Positions 8,334-17,675 of a stretch of 59,614 nt of DNA are shown in pieces. Numbering within the stretch: position 1 is the stretch's first letter; every line of letters starts with the position of its first letter. The position numbers were made by a program, and so were the translations under genes. The notes beneath the pieces are model-generated. The model did not search any database, was not told where the DNA came from, and saw only the letters and a program-made list of their open reading frames with translations. The DNA lies in assembly GCA_036374835.1 (NCBI GenBank), contig DASUTB010000016.1, positions 1 to 59,614 of the forward strand, written 5' to 3'. Source of the stretch: DASUTB01 sp036374835. Its GTDB lineage: Bacteria; Actinomycetota; Actinomycetes; Jiangellales; Jiangellaceae.

Positions 8334-8432
8334 CTGGCGGATTATCGGGTCCGGGCGGATTATCGGGTAACAGAATCCGGCATACCGGACGCCTCACGCT
8401 CGATTATCCGCCCGGACCCGATAATCCGCCAG
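8334..8432. repeat. 99-bp inverted repeat with 32-bp arms
   Basis: The arms, CTGGCGGATTATCGGG... and its reverse complement, match at 31 of 32 positions and enclose about 35 nt. Each arm itself contains a direct repeat (CGGATTATCGGG). It begins 11 nt after the cysteine desulfurase stop and ends 16 nt before the tusA-like start, so in RNA it would form a very stable hairpin between the two genes. Confidence 0.9.
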
Positions 8433-8443
8433 GATGCGTACGG

Positions 8444-9616
8444 TCACAGGCCATCCACTCCAGCAGCATCTCGAAGCCGCGCGACTACGCGAGGTAGCAC
8501 ATCCAGGAAACGTGTGACGTCCGCCTCGGTAGCGGTCTGGGTCAGCGAGACCCGGACGTTCCCGTGCGTCAGCACACCCATCGCTTCGAGCACATGGCTC
8601 GGCTGCAATGTACTCGCCGTGCACGACGAGCCGCTCGATACCGCGAATCCCTCCCTGTCCAACTCCGTGACCAGCGCCTCCCCGTTCACATACAGGCACG
8701 AGAATGTAACCAGGTGAGCAAGCCGCCGGGTCGGATGCCCGACGACTTCCACGTCGGGCACCAACTCGGGCACGCGCTGCCGGATCCGGTCGATCAGCGG
8801 CCTCTGTACAGCGGCCAGCGCGTCTCGCTCGTCCATCCTGGCCTGGAGTGCCGCGGCCGCGGCGACCGCAGCAGGCACATTCTCGAAGCCGGGCACGCGT
8901 CCGCTGCCACGCTCGTCCTCGGGACCCGGTGAGCGCCAGCGGGTGCCGCGGCGGATCGCCAGCACGCCGACGCCGGCCGGCCCGCCCCACTTGTGCGCGC
9001 TGGCGGCCAGGACGTCCCAGCCGGAGGACACATCGTCCCGGCCGAGGCTCTGCGCCGCGTCCACGACCAGCGGTACGCCGAGATCGTCGCACGTCTTGGC
9101 GACCTCCGCGACCGGCTGCACCGTCCCTACCTCGTGATTCGCCGACTGCAGGCAGGCAACAGCGGTGTCGCCCGAGAGTTCGGTAGCGAACCGTTCAGCG
9201 TCCACCAGGCCGCTGGAGTCCACTCCAATTGTGCGCAGGTCGCCGTCCGGCACCGCCCGTGCGGCATGGAACACGCTGGAGTGCTCTATCGCGGATACGA
9301 CGATACGGCTGCCCGTGCGCCGCCGTGCCGACGCCGTTCCGAGGACGGCGTAGTGCACGGCCTGAGTGCCGCTCGCGGTGAACACGACCTCGTCCGGGCG
9401 TGCCCTGATCACGCCGGCGACCACCTCACGCGCCGAGTCCAGCAGCAGCCGGGCCTGCCGCGCCGAACGGTAGAGCCGGGCCGGGTCGGCCCACCCGGAC
9501 TCGTACGCTGCCAGCAGCGCTTCGCGGGCAGCCGGGTGTAGCGGTTCGGTGGACGCGGCGTCGAAATAGCCGCTGGACGACGACGTGGGTGCCACGACAT
9601 GAAGGGTAATAGCCAC
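8444..9616 (-). CDS. Cysteine desulfurase family protein (class V aminotransferase fold)
   Basis: 390 residues. Starts with SGYFDAASTEPLHPAAREA, as in NifS/IscS-like enzymes. The PLP lysine lies in AASAHKWGGPAGVG (about residue 203), the cofactor histidine region is AIEHSSVF, and the catalytic loop is SSGSSCTAS near residue 330, with its Cys. It would take sulfur from cysteine as persulfide. The TusA-like gene downstream is the likely acceptor. The start is the first ATG; the true start could be slightly downstream. Confidence 0.9.
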   Translation of the reverse strand: MAITLHVVAPTSSSSGYFDAASTEPLHPAAREALLAAYESGWADPARLYRSARQARLLLDSAREVVAGVIRARPDEVVFTASGTQAVHYAVLGTASARRRTGSRIVVSAIEHSSVFHAARAVPDGDLRTIGVDSSGLVDAERFATELSGDTAVACLQSANHEVGTVQPVAEVAKTCDDLGVPLVVDAAQSLGRDDVSSGWDVLAASAHKWGGPAGVGVLAIRRGTRWRSPGPEDERGSGRVPGFENVPAAVAAAAALQARMDERDALAAVQRPLIDRIRQRVPELVPDVEVVGHPTRRLAHLVTFSCLYVNGEALVTELDREGFAVSSGSSCTASTLQPSHVLEAMGVLTHGNVRVSLTQTATEADVTRFLDVLPRVVARLRDAAGVDGL

Positions 9617-9752
9617 CTTCTGCGTTGTGGCTCAGGCGTTCCGGCTATGGTGGCCAACGGCAGACAAAGAGTTGCCCACCGTATGCTGCCCGCGGCACGC
9701 CATGCCCGGGAAGCTACGGCGGCAGGGAGAGGCACTCGTAGAAAGGCGCTTC

Positions 9753-10598
9753 GTGGCTGTGAACAGTGAACGACCACGACACTTGCGTCGTGTGACCGGG
9801 CTGACGCTTGCCGGCGCCGGTCTGGTTCTGAGCGGATGCTCGGCCGACCAGTGGCAACGTGCCGGCTTGCCCGAGCCGGCCACTGAGGAGACGCCGCTGA
9901 TCGGCGACCTGTGGGTCGGCACGTGGATCGCGGCGCTCGGCGTCGGCGTGCTGGTATGGGGCCTGATCCTGTGGGCATCGTTCCGGTACCGCAGGCGCAA
10001 TGACGAGTTGCCGCCGCAGACGCGGTTCAACGCCCCGATCGAGTTCCTCTACACGATGGCGCCGTTCGCCATCATCGCGGCGCTGTTCTACTGGACGGTG
10101 GCCAACCAGCAGGAGATCCTCGATACATCCGAAGAGCCGGACCTTCGGATCGGAGTCGTCGGGCAGCAGTGGTCGTGGACGTTCAACTACCTCGACGCCG
10201 ACGTGTACGACATCGGGACGACCACGAACCGTCCCACCCTGTACCTTCCCGTCGACCAGACCGTCGAGTTCGAACTCAACTCACCGGATGTCGTTCACTC
10301 GTTCTGGATCCCGGCGTTCTACATGAAGGTGGACGTCATTCCCGGCAAGTCCAATACGTTCCAGGCAACGCCCAACGAAGAGGGCAGCTACGCCGGCAAG
10401 TGTGCCGAGTTGTGCGGCGTGTACCACTCGCAGATGATCTTCGACGTGGAGATCGTCAGCCAAGCCGAGTTCGACGAGCACATGGCCGAACTCGAGGAGC
10501 GCGGCCAAACCGGCCACATCAACGCGCCGCTGCGGGCGTCGTACAGCCAGGACTCGGGCGAGATTGAGGAGATTCAGAGCGGAGGCCCGTCGTCGTGA
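9753..10598 (+). CDS. ctaC: Cytochrome c oxidase subunit II
   Basis: 281 residues from GTG 9753, preceded by AAAGG at 6 nt. It begins with a lipoprotein signal (LVLSGCS, Cys about 29), then two membrane helices (about 55-75 and 100-120) and a C-terminal cupredoxin domain. CuA ligands are seen in VVHSFWIP and in GKCAELCGVYHSQM (C-x3-C-x3-H-x2-M). It receives electrons from QcrC and passes them to subunit I. Its stop overlaps the ctaD start by 4 nt (GTGA), so the two are translationally coupled. Confidence 0.97.
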   Translation: MAVNSERPRHLRRVTGLTLAGAGLVLSGCSADQWQRAGLPEPATEETPLIGDLWVGTWIAALGVGVLVWGLILWASFRYRRRNDELPPQTRFNAPIEFLYTMAPFAIIAALFYWTVANQQEILDTSEEPDLRIGVVGQQWSWTFNYLDADVYDIGTTTNRPTLYLPVDQTVEFELNSPDVVHSFWIPAFYMKVDVIPGKSNTFQATPNEEGSYAGKCAELCGVYHSQMIFDVEIVSQAEFDEHMAELEERGQTGHINAPLRASYSQDSGEIEEIQSGGPSS

Positions 10599-12412
10599 CC
10601 ACCTACCTGGAGCGCACCGAGCAAGCGATGCCGCCGCCGGCGCGTCCGGCCCGGCGGCCCGGCAACATCGTCGTGCGGTGGATGACCTCTACCGACCACA
10701 AGGTCATCGGCTATCTGTACTTGATAACGTCGTTCGGGTTCTTCCTGGTGGCCGGTGTGATGGCCGTGCTGATCCGGATGCAGCTGTGGTCGCCGGGTAC
10801 CGCGGTCGTCAGTGACCACATGTACAACCAGCTGTTCACCATGCACGGCACGGTGATGCTGCTGTTGTTCGCCACACCGTTGTTCATCGGCTTCGCCAAT
10901 GTCATAGTGCCGCTGCAGATCGGGGCGCCGGACGTGGCGTTCCCGCGGCTGAACATGTTCAGCTACTACCTGTTCCTGTTCGGCGGGCTGATCGTGATGG
11001 CCGGGTTCATCACACCCGGCGGGGCGGCGGATTTCGGCTGGTTCGCCTACGCGCCGCTGAACAACTCCGAATTCAGCCCCGCGGTCGGCGGTGACCTGTG
11101 GGTGATGGGCCTGGCGCTGTCCGGCTTCGGCACCATCTTCGGTGCGGTCAACTTCATTACCACGATCATCTCGATGCGGGCACCCGGCGTCACGATGTTC
11201 CGGATGCCGATCTTCACCTGGAACATCCTGGTGACGGGCATCCTCGTGCTGATCGCTTTCCCGCTGCTGGCCGCGGCGCTGTTCGCGCTGTTCGCCGACC
11301 GCAACTTCGGCACCCACATCTTCGACCCGTCTGCCGGTGGTGCGATCCTGTGGCAGCACCTGTTCTGGTTCTTCGGCCATCCTGAGGTGTACATCATCGC
11401 TTTGCCGTTCTTCGGCATCATCACCGAAGTCATCCCGGTGTTCAGCCGCAAGCCGCTGTTCGGCTACAAGGGCTTGATCTACGCGACGATCGCGATCGGC
11501 GCGCTGTCGGTCGCGGTGTGGGCGCACCACATGTACGTCACCGGCTCGGTCAACCTGCCGTTCTTCGCAGCCATGACGATGCTCATCGCCGTACCCACAG
11601 GTGTGAAGTTCTTCACCTGGATCGGCACGATGTGGCGAGGATCGGTGACGTTCGAGACTCCGATGCTGTTCGCCATCGGATTCCTGGTCACGTTCTTGCT
11701 CGGCGGTTTGACCGGCGTCGTGCTGGCTTCGCCGCCGCTGGACTTCCAAGTCTCCGACTCGTACTTCGTCGTCGCGCACTTCCACTACGTCGTGTTCGGC
11801 ACGGTCGTGTTCGCGATGTTCGCCGGGTTCTACTTCTGGTGGCCCAAGTTCACCGGGCGCATGCTGGACGAGCGTCTCGGCAAGATCCAGTTCTGGATGC
11901 TGTTCATCGGTTTCCACACGACGTTCCTCGTGCAGCACTGGCTCGGTGTGGAGGGCATGCCGCGCCGGTACGCGGACTACTTGCCGGAGGACGGCTTCAC
12001 CACGCTGAACCAGGTATCCAGCATCGGTGCGTTCATCCTCACCGCCTCGACGCTGCCGTTCCTGTGGAACGTCTGGAAGTCGATGTCGTCTCCGCGGGTG
12101 ATGGTCGACGACCCGTGGGGTTGGGGCGGCTCGCTCGAGTGGGCGACGTCGTGCCCGCCGCCACGGCACAACTTCACGTCCATCCCACGGATCCGCAGCG
12201 AGCGTCCCGCGTTCGATCTGAAGTACCCAGAGGTGGCAGCGGTTGAGCAACCGCCGGGTTCGCACTTGCAGGAGGTGCTCATCGCTCCCGACGTGCTGCA
12301 CGACGAGGAGTCCGGCTATCCACACGGCAACGGCGGATCGGCCGACGAACAACGTCACCGCAGCGACGGTTCAGGGGAAGAGTCCGGCAACGGGCGAGAG
12401 GAGGACCGGTGA
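10595..12412 (+). CDS. ctaD: Cytochrome c oxidase subunit I (aa3 type)
   Basis: 605 residues with 12 membrane helices. Ligands are recognisable: haem a His in FTMHGTVML, CuB His and the cross-linked Tyr in FFGHPEVY, CuB His pair in AHHMYVTG, and haem histidines in VAHFHYVVFG. It is the catalytic oxygen-reducing, proton-pumping subunit. A hydrophilic tail of about 40 residues rich in Glu, Gly and Ser extends past the core. It overlaps ctaC and ctaF by 4 nt each, forming a tight ctaCDF operon. Confidence 0.98.
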   Translation: MTTYLERTEQAMPPPARPARRPGNIVVRWMTSTDHKVIGYLYLITSFGFFLVAGVMAVLIRMQLWSPGTAVVSDHMYNQLFTMHGTVMLLLFATPLFIGFANVIVPLQIGAPDVAFPRLNMFSYYLFLFGGLIVMAGFITPGGAADFGWFAYAPLNNSEFSPAVGGDLWVMGLALSGFGTIFGAVNFITTIISMRAPGVTMFRMPIFTWNILVTGILVLIAFPLLAAALFALFADRNFGTHIFDPSAGGAILWQHLFWFFGHPEVYIIALPFFGIITEVIPVFSRKPLFGYKGLIYATIAIGALSVAVWAHHMYVTGSVNLPFFAAMTMLIAVPTGVKFFTWIGTMWRGSVTFETPMLFAIGFLVTFLLGGLTGVVLASPPLDFQVSDSYFVVAHFHYVVFGTVVFAMFAGFYFWWPKFTGRMLDERLGKIQFWMLFIGFHTTFLVQHWLGVEGMPRRYADYLPEDGFTTLNQVSSIGAFILTASTLPFLWNVWKSMSSPRVMVDDPWGWGGSLEWATSCPPPRHNFTSIPRIRSERPAFDLKYPEVAAVEQPPGSHLQEVLIAPDVLHDEESGYPHGNGGSADEQRHRSDGSGEESGNGREEDR

Positions 12413-12804
12413 GAGTCGAAGCAGCGCTATTCGTCGTCTGGGCGGGCTTCTTCGGGTTTGTGACGGTGCTGTATTGGTTCATGTCCGAAGACCCGACGGG
12501 CACCACCGCCTTGGCGCTGACCTTCGGACTCGGCGCGCTTGTCGCGTTCTACCTGATCGTCACGTCGCGAAAGGTATATCCGCGCCCGGAGGACAAGCAC
12601 GACGGTGAGATCGAGGAGTTCGCCGGCGAGTACGGCTTCTTCAGCCCGTACTCGTGGTGGCCGCTGGCGTGCGCGGGTTCGGCCGCGGTTGCCTTCACCG
12701 GCCTGGTCTTCGGATGGTGGCTGTTCATCATCGGCGTTGGCATGGCCGCACTGGCCGTCAACGGCATGATCTTCGAGTACTACCGTGGCGACCACGCCCA
12801 CTGA
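12409..12804 (+). CDS. ctaF: Cytochrome c oxidase subunit IV, actinobacterial type
   Basis: 131 residues with four predicted membrane helices. The loop EEFAGEYGFFSPYSWWPL is typical of actinobacterial CtaF, the small subunit of the bc1-aa3 supercomplex. It starts at a GTG overlapping the ctaD stop. One 58-nt repeat unit begins 1 nt after its stop, between it and a convergent gene. Confidence 0.95.
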   Translation: MRVEAALFVVWAGFFGFVTVLYWFMSEDPTGTTALALTFGLGALVAFYLIVTSRKVYPRPEDKHDGEIEEFAGEYGFFSPYSWWPLACAGSAAVAFTGLVFGWWLFIIGVGMAALAVNGMIFEYYRGDHAH

Positions 12805-12805
12805 A

Positions 12806-12863
12806 GAATGATCACGTAAAGCTGCTGCTTCCCAGCCAAACGACGGCTTCAGCCCGCGCAAAG
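12806..12863 (+). repeat. 58-nt gene-end repeat, unit 3 (after ctaF)
   Basis: Starts GAATGATCACGTAAAGC one base after the ctaF stop and ends GCGCAAAG. Further on, GCTCGGCTTAC at 12891-12901 resembles the far end of a second, opposed unit that is cut short; the stop of the convergent gene (TTA at 12898-12900) lies in it. Confidence 0.88.
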
Positions 12864-12897
12864 TGGGGACCCGCCCAGCATCGGGTCCTCGCTCGGC

Positions 12898-13830
12898 TTA
12901 CCGACCGGCCGCGGAGAAGTGCATCCAGTCCTTCAACGTCGACCACTCGCCACCCCAGCCCCAACCGATCGCGGCGAACGCTTCGGTGACGATGTCGCCT
13001 TGAGTGATCATGCCGGGTAGATCACGTTCCCGGTCGAGGTACGCGCCGGCCAGCTCCGGAAGGACCGCGTCCCCACGCTGGTAAGGATTGTGGAACGGGT
13101 TGAGGTCGACGGCCATCCCGTAAGCGTGCTCGGACCACGAGTCGCTGAGCGTGGTGGGCCGGCACACGAAGGCCGTCGTGTTGTTGCCGTCGCCGGTCGG
13201 GGGAGCGTCCAGCTCCGGGGCGTCGACCACACGCATCTCCTCGATCGGGAATCGCGCCTCGTAGAGCTGCTCGAAGACGCCGACGATCTCGTCGGCCACG
13301 CTTTGGTTGACGATCATCTCACCGATGTACGTGTGATCGTCGAAGCCCCAGAACGTCATCGTGATGTAGCGGAGGTCGTCCGTCCCCACCGGGCAGTCCG
13401 AGTCCCAGGTGGAACGCACCAGCACGTTCTCGGGGATCGGGCCGATGGCCGCCGAGAACTCGTCCGCGACGGGTCTGCCGTCCGGCGGTGGGAATCGGCG
13501 GTCGACCAACTCCGGGGGAGTGGGCCGGACCTCGCCGAGGCCATCGGCACGTTCGGGAAGGACGCGCGTGCCGAGCCAGTCCGGGCGGGCATCGGCCGGC
13601 GGTGCTGGGGTGTTCGGTGGGCTAGGCGTGCCGCTCGTCGGTGGTGTCGAAGGACTCGGTGACGGCGACGGGGCACGCGAGACGTCCGGTGCGGTCGGCG
13701 GGTCGCTGGAGACCTCCGGCTGTGACTCCGGCGTCGGCGCGGCGTCCGATCCGTCGTCGGACGTCCCCGCGCAGCCGCCCACGAGCACCACGAGCGTGAC
13801 GGCGCACCCCGCGCCCCACCGTCCTGCCAT
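12898..13830 (-). CDS. Lipoprotein M15-type peptidase (VanY-like)
   Basis: 310 residues. A lipoprotein signal ends at GGCAG (Cys about 20), followed by a long Pro/Ser/Thr linker (about 25-85) and a C-terminal domain. Zinc-site patterns of the M15/VanY fold are visible: SEHAYGMAVDLNPFHNP (H and D) and KDWMHFS (second H). The predicted role is cleavage of D-Ala-containing wall peptides outside the membrane. The upstream EamA gene ends 5 nt before, so the two may be cotranscribed. Confidence 0.85.
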   Translation of the reverse strand: MAGRWGAGCAVTLVVLVGGCAGTSDDGSDAAPTPESQPEVSSDPPTAPDVSRAPSPSPSPSTPPTSGTPSPPNTPAPPADARPDWLGTRVLPERADGLGEVRPTPPELVDRRFPPPDGRPVADEFSAAIGPIPENVLVRSTWDSDCPVGTDDLRYITMTFWGFDDHTYIGEMIVNQSVADEIVGVFEQLYEARFPIEEMRVVDAPELDAPPTGDGNNTTAFVCRPTTLSDSWSEHAYGMAVDLNPFHNPYQRGDAVLPELAGAYLDRERDLPGMITQGDIVTEAFAAIGWGWGGEWSTLKDWMHFSAAGR

Positions 13831-13835
13831 GGCAC

Positions 13836-14753
13836 TCAGGCTAGTTCAGCGGCCTGCTCCGGCGAGCGGGACGCGACGGGCTCGCGGGACGCGGGGACGT
13901 CGCGTCGGTTGCGCGCCGTCGCGAGAATGCATCCGGCGAGGATCAGCGCATAGCCGACGGCGATGGTGACCGTAAACGCCTCGTTGAGCACGATCACGCC
14001 GAGCGTGACGGCGACGGCCGGGTTTATGTAGGTGATGACGGTGGCCCGCGCCGGGCCCACCTCCGCGATGAGTGCGAAGAAGATAAGGAACGCGAGGCCA
14101 GTGCAGATGACGCCAAGACCGGCGACCGACAGCCAGGCCTCGGCCGACGGCGCTTGCTGCGGCCACTGCACCAACCCGATCGGAAGGTAGAGCACTGCCG
14201 CCAACGCCGCCGAGGCCGTGACGACGCCCAGGATCGGCAGATGCGACAGGTATTTCGCGAGAATGAGCGGCCCGACGGCATATCCGACCGCCACGCCGGC
14301 GATGGCCAGCACCGCTTCGAATCGGGCCGTCCCCACGTCCACGCCGACGAGAAGCGCCACGCCCGCGAATCCGACCAGCAGGCCGACGACGCGGCGGCGG
14401 TCGACGTGCTCGTGCTTGGTCATCCAGACGAGCAGCGCACCGACGAGTGGGACGGCGGCGATGAGTAGACCGGTCAGCGAGCTGGACAGCGACTGCTCGG
14501 CGTAGCCCAGCAGCAGCCAGGGGCCGCAGATCTCGACCGCGGTGAACGCAAGGATGGCGCGCCAATGCGGCAGGAGCGGACGGAGGTAGCCCTTCACCGC
14601 GGCGATCGGCAGCAGAACGGCCGCGGCGATGAGCGTCCGGCCGAGCACGATCGTGGCCGGATGGAACTCGTCGACGGCCACCTTGATGAGCATGTAGGGG
14701 ATACCCCAGATCAGGCCCATGGCCAGGAACATCAACCAGCCCCGCCGCGACAT
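13836..14753 (-). CDS. EamA/DMT-family transporter
   Basis: 305 residues with about ten hydrophobic helices in two EamA repeats (about 5-140 and 150-285). The first helix pattern MFLAMGLIWGIPYMLIK is typical of drug/metabolite transporters. The substrate cannot be inferred. With the M15 peptidase gene it separates ctaCDF from ctaE-qcrCAB. Confidence 0.88.
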   Translation of the reverse strand: MSRRGWLMFLAMGLIWGIPYMLIKVAVDEFHPATIVLGRTLIAAAVLLPIAAVKGYLRPLLPHWRAILAFTAVEICGPWLLLGYAEQSLSSSLTGLLIAAVPLVGALLVWMTKHEHVDRRRVVGLLVGFAGVALLVGVDVGTARFEAVLAIAGVAVGYAVGPLILAKYLSHLPILGVVTASAALAAVLYLPIGLVQWPQQAPSAEAWLSVAGLGVICTGLAFLIFFALIAEVGPARATVITYINPAVAVTLGVIVLNEAFTVTIAVGYALILAGCILATARNRRDVPASREPVASRSPEQAAELA

Positions 14754-14876
14754 GCCGTACTCCTTCGCGCAAGCTCCGGCCCGCCTGTCGCAGGCACCCG
14801 GTCGTTGTCAACCGGCGGGACGGTGGTGACATTCCGAGCCGAGCAGGTCCGCAGCCCATTGCCGACGGATTACCGA

Positions 14877-14934
14877 CTTCGCGCCGACTGTAGCCGTCGT
14901 GTGGCTGGGAAATGCCAGCTTTACGTGATCATTC
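14877..14934 (-). repeat. 58-nt gene-end repeat, unit 4 (overlaps the qcrB stop)
   Basis: On the minus strand the unit starts GAATGATCACGTAAAGC at 14934. Bases 1-6, GAATGA, are the last Glu codon and stop of qcrB. It carries GCTGGCATTTCCCAGC and ends GCGCGAAG. Confidence 0.92.
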
Positions 14935-16599
14935 TCGATGGGTGCTGTCGTCGTTGTCGTCGGCCGGGGTCTCGTCGTCCTGGTGGCCGTTCTGCTTGCC
15001 GTGGTGCCCGTCGTGCTGTGCGAGCTCGAGCTCCTCACGCGTCGGCTTCTGGATGACGTCACCGAAGTAGGCCTTCGACAGGCGAGCCCGAATCTTGGAG
15101 CGCCCACGCCGCGGCGCCGGGATACCGTGCTCGTCGGTCTCGGGGCCGAGCTCGATGGGTTGCTGCCGCTTGTGGGCGGTCAGCGTGTACGCCTTCTGCG
15201 GCGACAGCGGCGTGTGCACCTCGGAGTACTCACCCTCGGGGCTGACGGCGACGACGCCGGACTCCGCGCCGTGCAGCACCTTCTCGCGATCGCGGCGCTG
15301 CATGCCGAGGCAGATGCGCTTGGTCACCCAGAACACCAGCGGCGGTAGCACGATGAGGCTCACCTGCATGAACCGAGTGATCCACTGCACCGGAACGCCG
15401 AAGATGATGGCGACGAAGTCGTTACCGCCGGAGATCCACAGCAGCAGGTAGAAGGTGATGAACGCGGTGCCGATACCGGTGCGCACTGGCATGTTGCGCG
15501 GCCGGTCGAGGACGTGATGCTCACGCTTGTCGCCGGTGATCCACTGCTCCAGCCACGGGTAGAGCAGCAGCGGAACCATAATGATCCCGGGCAGGATCAC
15601 GGACGGGATCAGCACGCTCATGCTTATCGGGTACCCGGCGATATAGAACTCCCATGCCGGCATCACACGCAGCGCGCCGTCAAGGAAACCGATATACCAG
15701 TCCGGCTGTGTGCCGGCCGAGACGACGGACGGATCGTACGGCCCGAACAGCCACACCGGAAGGATCTGCATCAGCCCGCCCATCAGGACGCTGACGCCGA
15801 ACACGACGAAGAAGAAGCCGCCGGACTTCGCGGTGTAGATCGGGAACAGCGGGTAGCCCTGCACGTTACTGTCGTCGCGGCCCGGCCCGGCCCAGTGCGT
15901 GTGCTTCTGGTACCAGATCAGCATGAGGTGGATGGTCACCAACGCGATGATCACACCCGGCACCAGCAGTACGTGGATCACATAGAGCCGGGGTATCGCG
16001 TCGTCGCCCGGGAACTCGCCGCCGAACAGCAGCGACGACAGGTAGGTGCCGACGACCGGGATGGCGAGCATGCCTCCTTCGATGATCCGCATCCCGGTGC
16101 CGGAGACCAGGTCGTCCGGGAGCGAGTAGCCGGTGAATCCGTTCATCGTGCCGAAGAACAGCAGGAGGACGCCGACCACCCAGTTGAGCTCGCGTGGTTT
16201 GCGGAACGCGCCGGTGAAGAAGATACGCAGCATGTGCACCGACATCGCGCTGATGAAGATCAACGCGGACCAGTGGTGGACCTGGCGCATGAGCAGGCCG
16301 CCGCGCACGTCGAAGGAGAGCTGAAGCGTGGACGCGAACGCCTCGGACATCTCGACCTCACGCAATGGCGCGTAGGAGCCGTCGTAGACGACGTGCGCCA
16401 TCGACGGCTTGAACCAGAGGGTCAGGAATACGCCGGTGAGTAGCACGACGATGAAGCTGAAGAGGGCGATCTCGCCGAGGAGGAACGACCAGTGGTCGGG
16501 GAACGCCTTGCGAAGGTTGCGCCGGAGCCAGTTATTCGTCGTGGTCCGGTCGTCAACCCAGCTGACGACCTTGCCGGCGGCGTTGACAACGGCGCTCAT
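14929..16599 (-). CDS. qcrB: Cytochrome bc1 complex cytochrome b subunit
   Basis: 556 residues from ATG 16599. Eight or more membrane helices and the b-haem histidine motifs (HHWSALIF, HMLRIFF, YVIHVLLVPG, IHLMLIW) are present. The Qo-site loop reads PDWY rather than PEWY, which fits Gram-positive cytochromes b. A hydrophilic C-terminal extension of about 130 residues is normal for actinobacteria. The start overlaps the qcrA stop (ATGA). The last codon and stop are supplied by a 58-nt repeat unit. Confidence 0.97.
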   Translation of the reverse strand: MSAVVNAAGKVVSWVDDRTTTNNWLRRNLRKAFPDHWSFLLGEIALFSFIVVLLTGVFLTLWFKPSMAHVVYDGSYAPLREVEMSEAFASTLQLSFDVRGGLLMRQVHHWSALIFISAMSVHMLRIFFTGAFRKPRELNWVVGVLLLFFGTMNGFTGYSLPDDLVSGTGMRIIEGGMLAIPVVGTYLSSLLFGGEFPGDDAIPRLYVIHVLLVPGVIIALVTIHLMLIWYQKHTHWAGPGRDDSNVQGYPLFPIYTAKSGGFFFVVFGVSVLMGGLMQILPVWLFGPYDPSVVSAGTQPDWYIGFLDGALRVMPAWEFYIAGYPISMSVLIPSVILPGIIMVPLLLYPWLEQWITGDKREHHVLDRPRNMPVRTGIGTAFITFYLLLWISGGNDFVAIIFGVPVQWITRFMQVSLIVLPPLVFWVTKRICLGMQRRDREKVLHGAESGVVAVSPEGEYSEVHTPLSPQKAYTLTAHKRQQPIELGPETDEHGIPAPRRGRSKIRARLSKAYFGDVIQKPTREELELAQHDGHHGKQNGHQDDETPADDNDDSTHRE

Positions 16600-17675
16600 G
16601 TGTTCATCTCCCAGAAGCTCGGGCCCACCGGATCGACGAAGTCGCTCTGCGCGATCAGGTAGCCCTCCTCGTCGACAGCCAGTGGAAGCTGGGGTAGCGG
16701 CCGGGCGGCCGGTCCGAAGATCACCTCGCCCGCGTCGGCGAGGTTGAACGTGGACTGATGGCACGGACACAACATGTGGTGAGTGTCGCTTTCGTACAGT
16801 GTGATCGGGCAGCCCACGTGGGTGCAGATCTTCGAGTAGCACAAGATGCCGTCGACCTGCCAGTTCTCCCTGCCTTCTTCGATGCGAAGGTCGTCCGGAT
16901 CGATCCGGATCAGGAACACCGGTGACTTGGCGCGCTGGTTGATACGCTCCGGGCCCTCGTGTGGCAGCTCCTCGAAATTCTCCGGCATCGCAACGACAAG
17001 CGAGCCGACCTGGAGTTCGGACGGCCGGATCGGCGCGAAGGTACGGTCGTGGACCACGCGAACCCCGGTATCCCACAACGTGTTCTTCTTCACCCCGCCC
17101 GGGGCCGGGCCGAGATCGCGCAGCAGGAAGACCGCCGGCAACGGCAACAACGCCATCGCGCCGATGAGCGAGTTACGGATCATTTTGCGCCGTCCGAAGG
17201 TGCTCTCGGCGGTACCGAGCTCGAAGTCCGCGAGCGTCTCGGCCCGCACGTCGTCGGTGCTGCGCAGCTGGTGGCGCTCGTGGATGACCATCTTGCTCGT
17301 CATCAGCTTGCGGGCCCAGTGGATCGCGCCGAGCCCGATCAGCACGAGCGCGAGGCCGAGCGTCACGCCGAGCGCGACGTTCGAGACTCGCACCGCGCCG
17401 ACGTCGACTGCGCCACCGTCGTCCGTCGTGAGCGGGAAGATGACGAAGGCCACGAGAAAGGCGAGAATGAGCAGCGAAGCGAGCCCGAACATGCTCGCGA
17501 CCTGGCGCTCGACCCGCTGCTCGGCCTTCAGATCGATGTCGGTCATCCGCTCCGCGGGCGGTGCCGGGCCCGGATCCGGGATGGGGTCGCCGACCGGCTG
17601 TGCCGGCTCGAGTTCGCTCGTCCCAGTCCTACCTTCGCCGTACTCGGCCATCTCTCCACTCTCGGGTGTTGTCAT
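16596..17675 (-). CDS. qcrA: Cytochrome bc1 complex Rieske iron-sulfur subunit
   Basis: 359 residues from ATG 17675. Three membrane helices (about 65-85, 100-120 and 170-190), as in actinobacterial QcrA, precede the Rieske domain with CTHVGC and CPCHQS cluster motifs (about 290-320). The protein passes electrons from quinol to the QcrC haems. It overlaps both qcrC and qcrB by 4 nt. Confidence 0.97.
   Translation of the reverse strand: MTTPESGEMAEYGEGRTGTSELEPAQPVGDPIPDPGPAPPAERMTDIDLKAEQRVERQVASMFGLASLLILAFLVAFVIFPLTTDDGGAVDVGAVRVSNVALGVTLGLALVLIGLGAIHWARKLMTSKMVIHERHQLRSTDDVRAETLADFELGTAESTFGRRKMIRNSLIGAMALLPLPAVFLLRDLGPAPGGVKKNTLWDTGVRVVHDRTFAPIRPSELQVGSLVVAMPENFEELPHEGPERINQRAKSPVFLIRIDPDDLRIEEGRENWQVDGILCYSKICTHVGCPITLYESDTHHMLCPCHQSTFNLADAGEVIFGPAARPLPQLPLAVDEEGYLIAQSDFVDPVGPSFWEMNT

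Noticed and set aside
10574..12358. 594-aa open frame antisense to ctaD
   Set aside because: His/Arg/Asp/Glu-rich shadow of a strongly conserved gene; no domain.
15514..16443. 309-aa open frame antisense to qcrB
   Set aside because: Low-complexity charged translation opposite conserved cytochrome b sequence.
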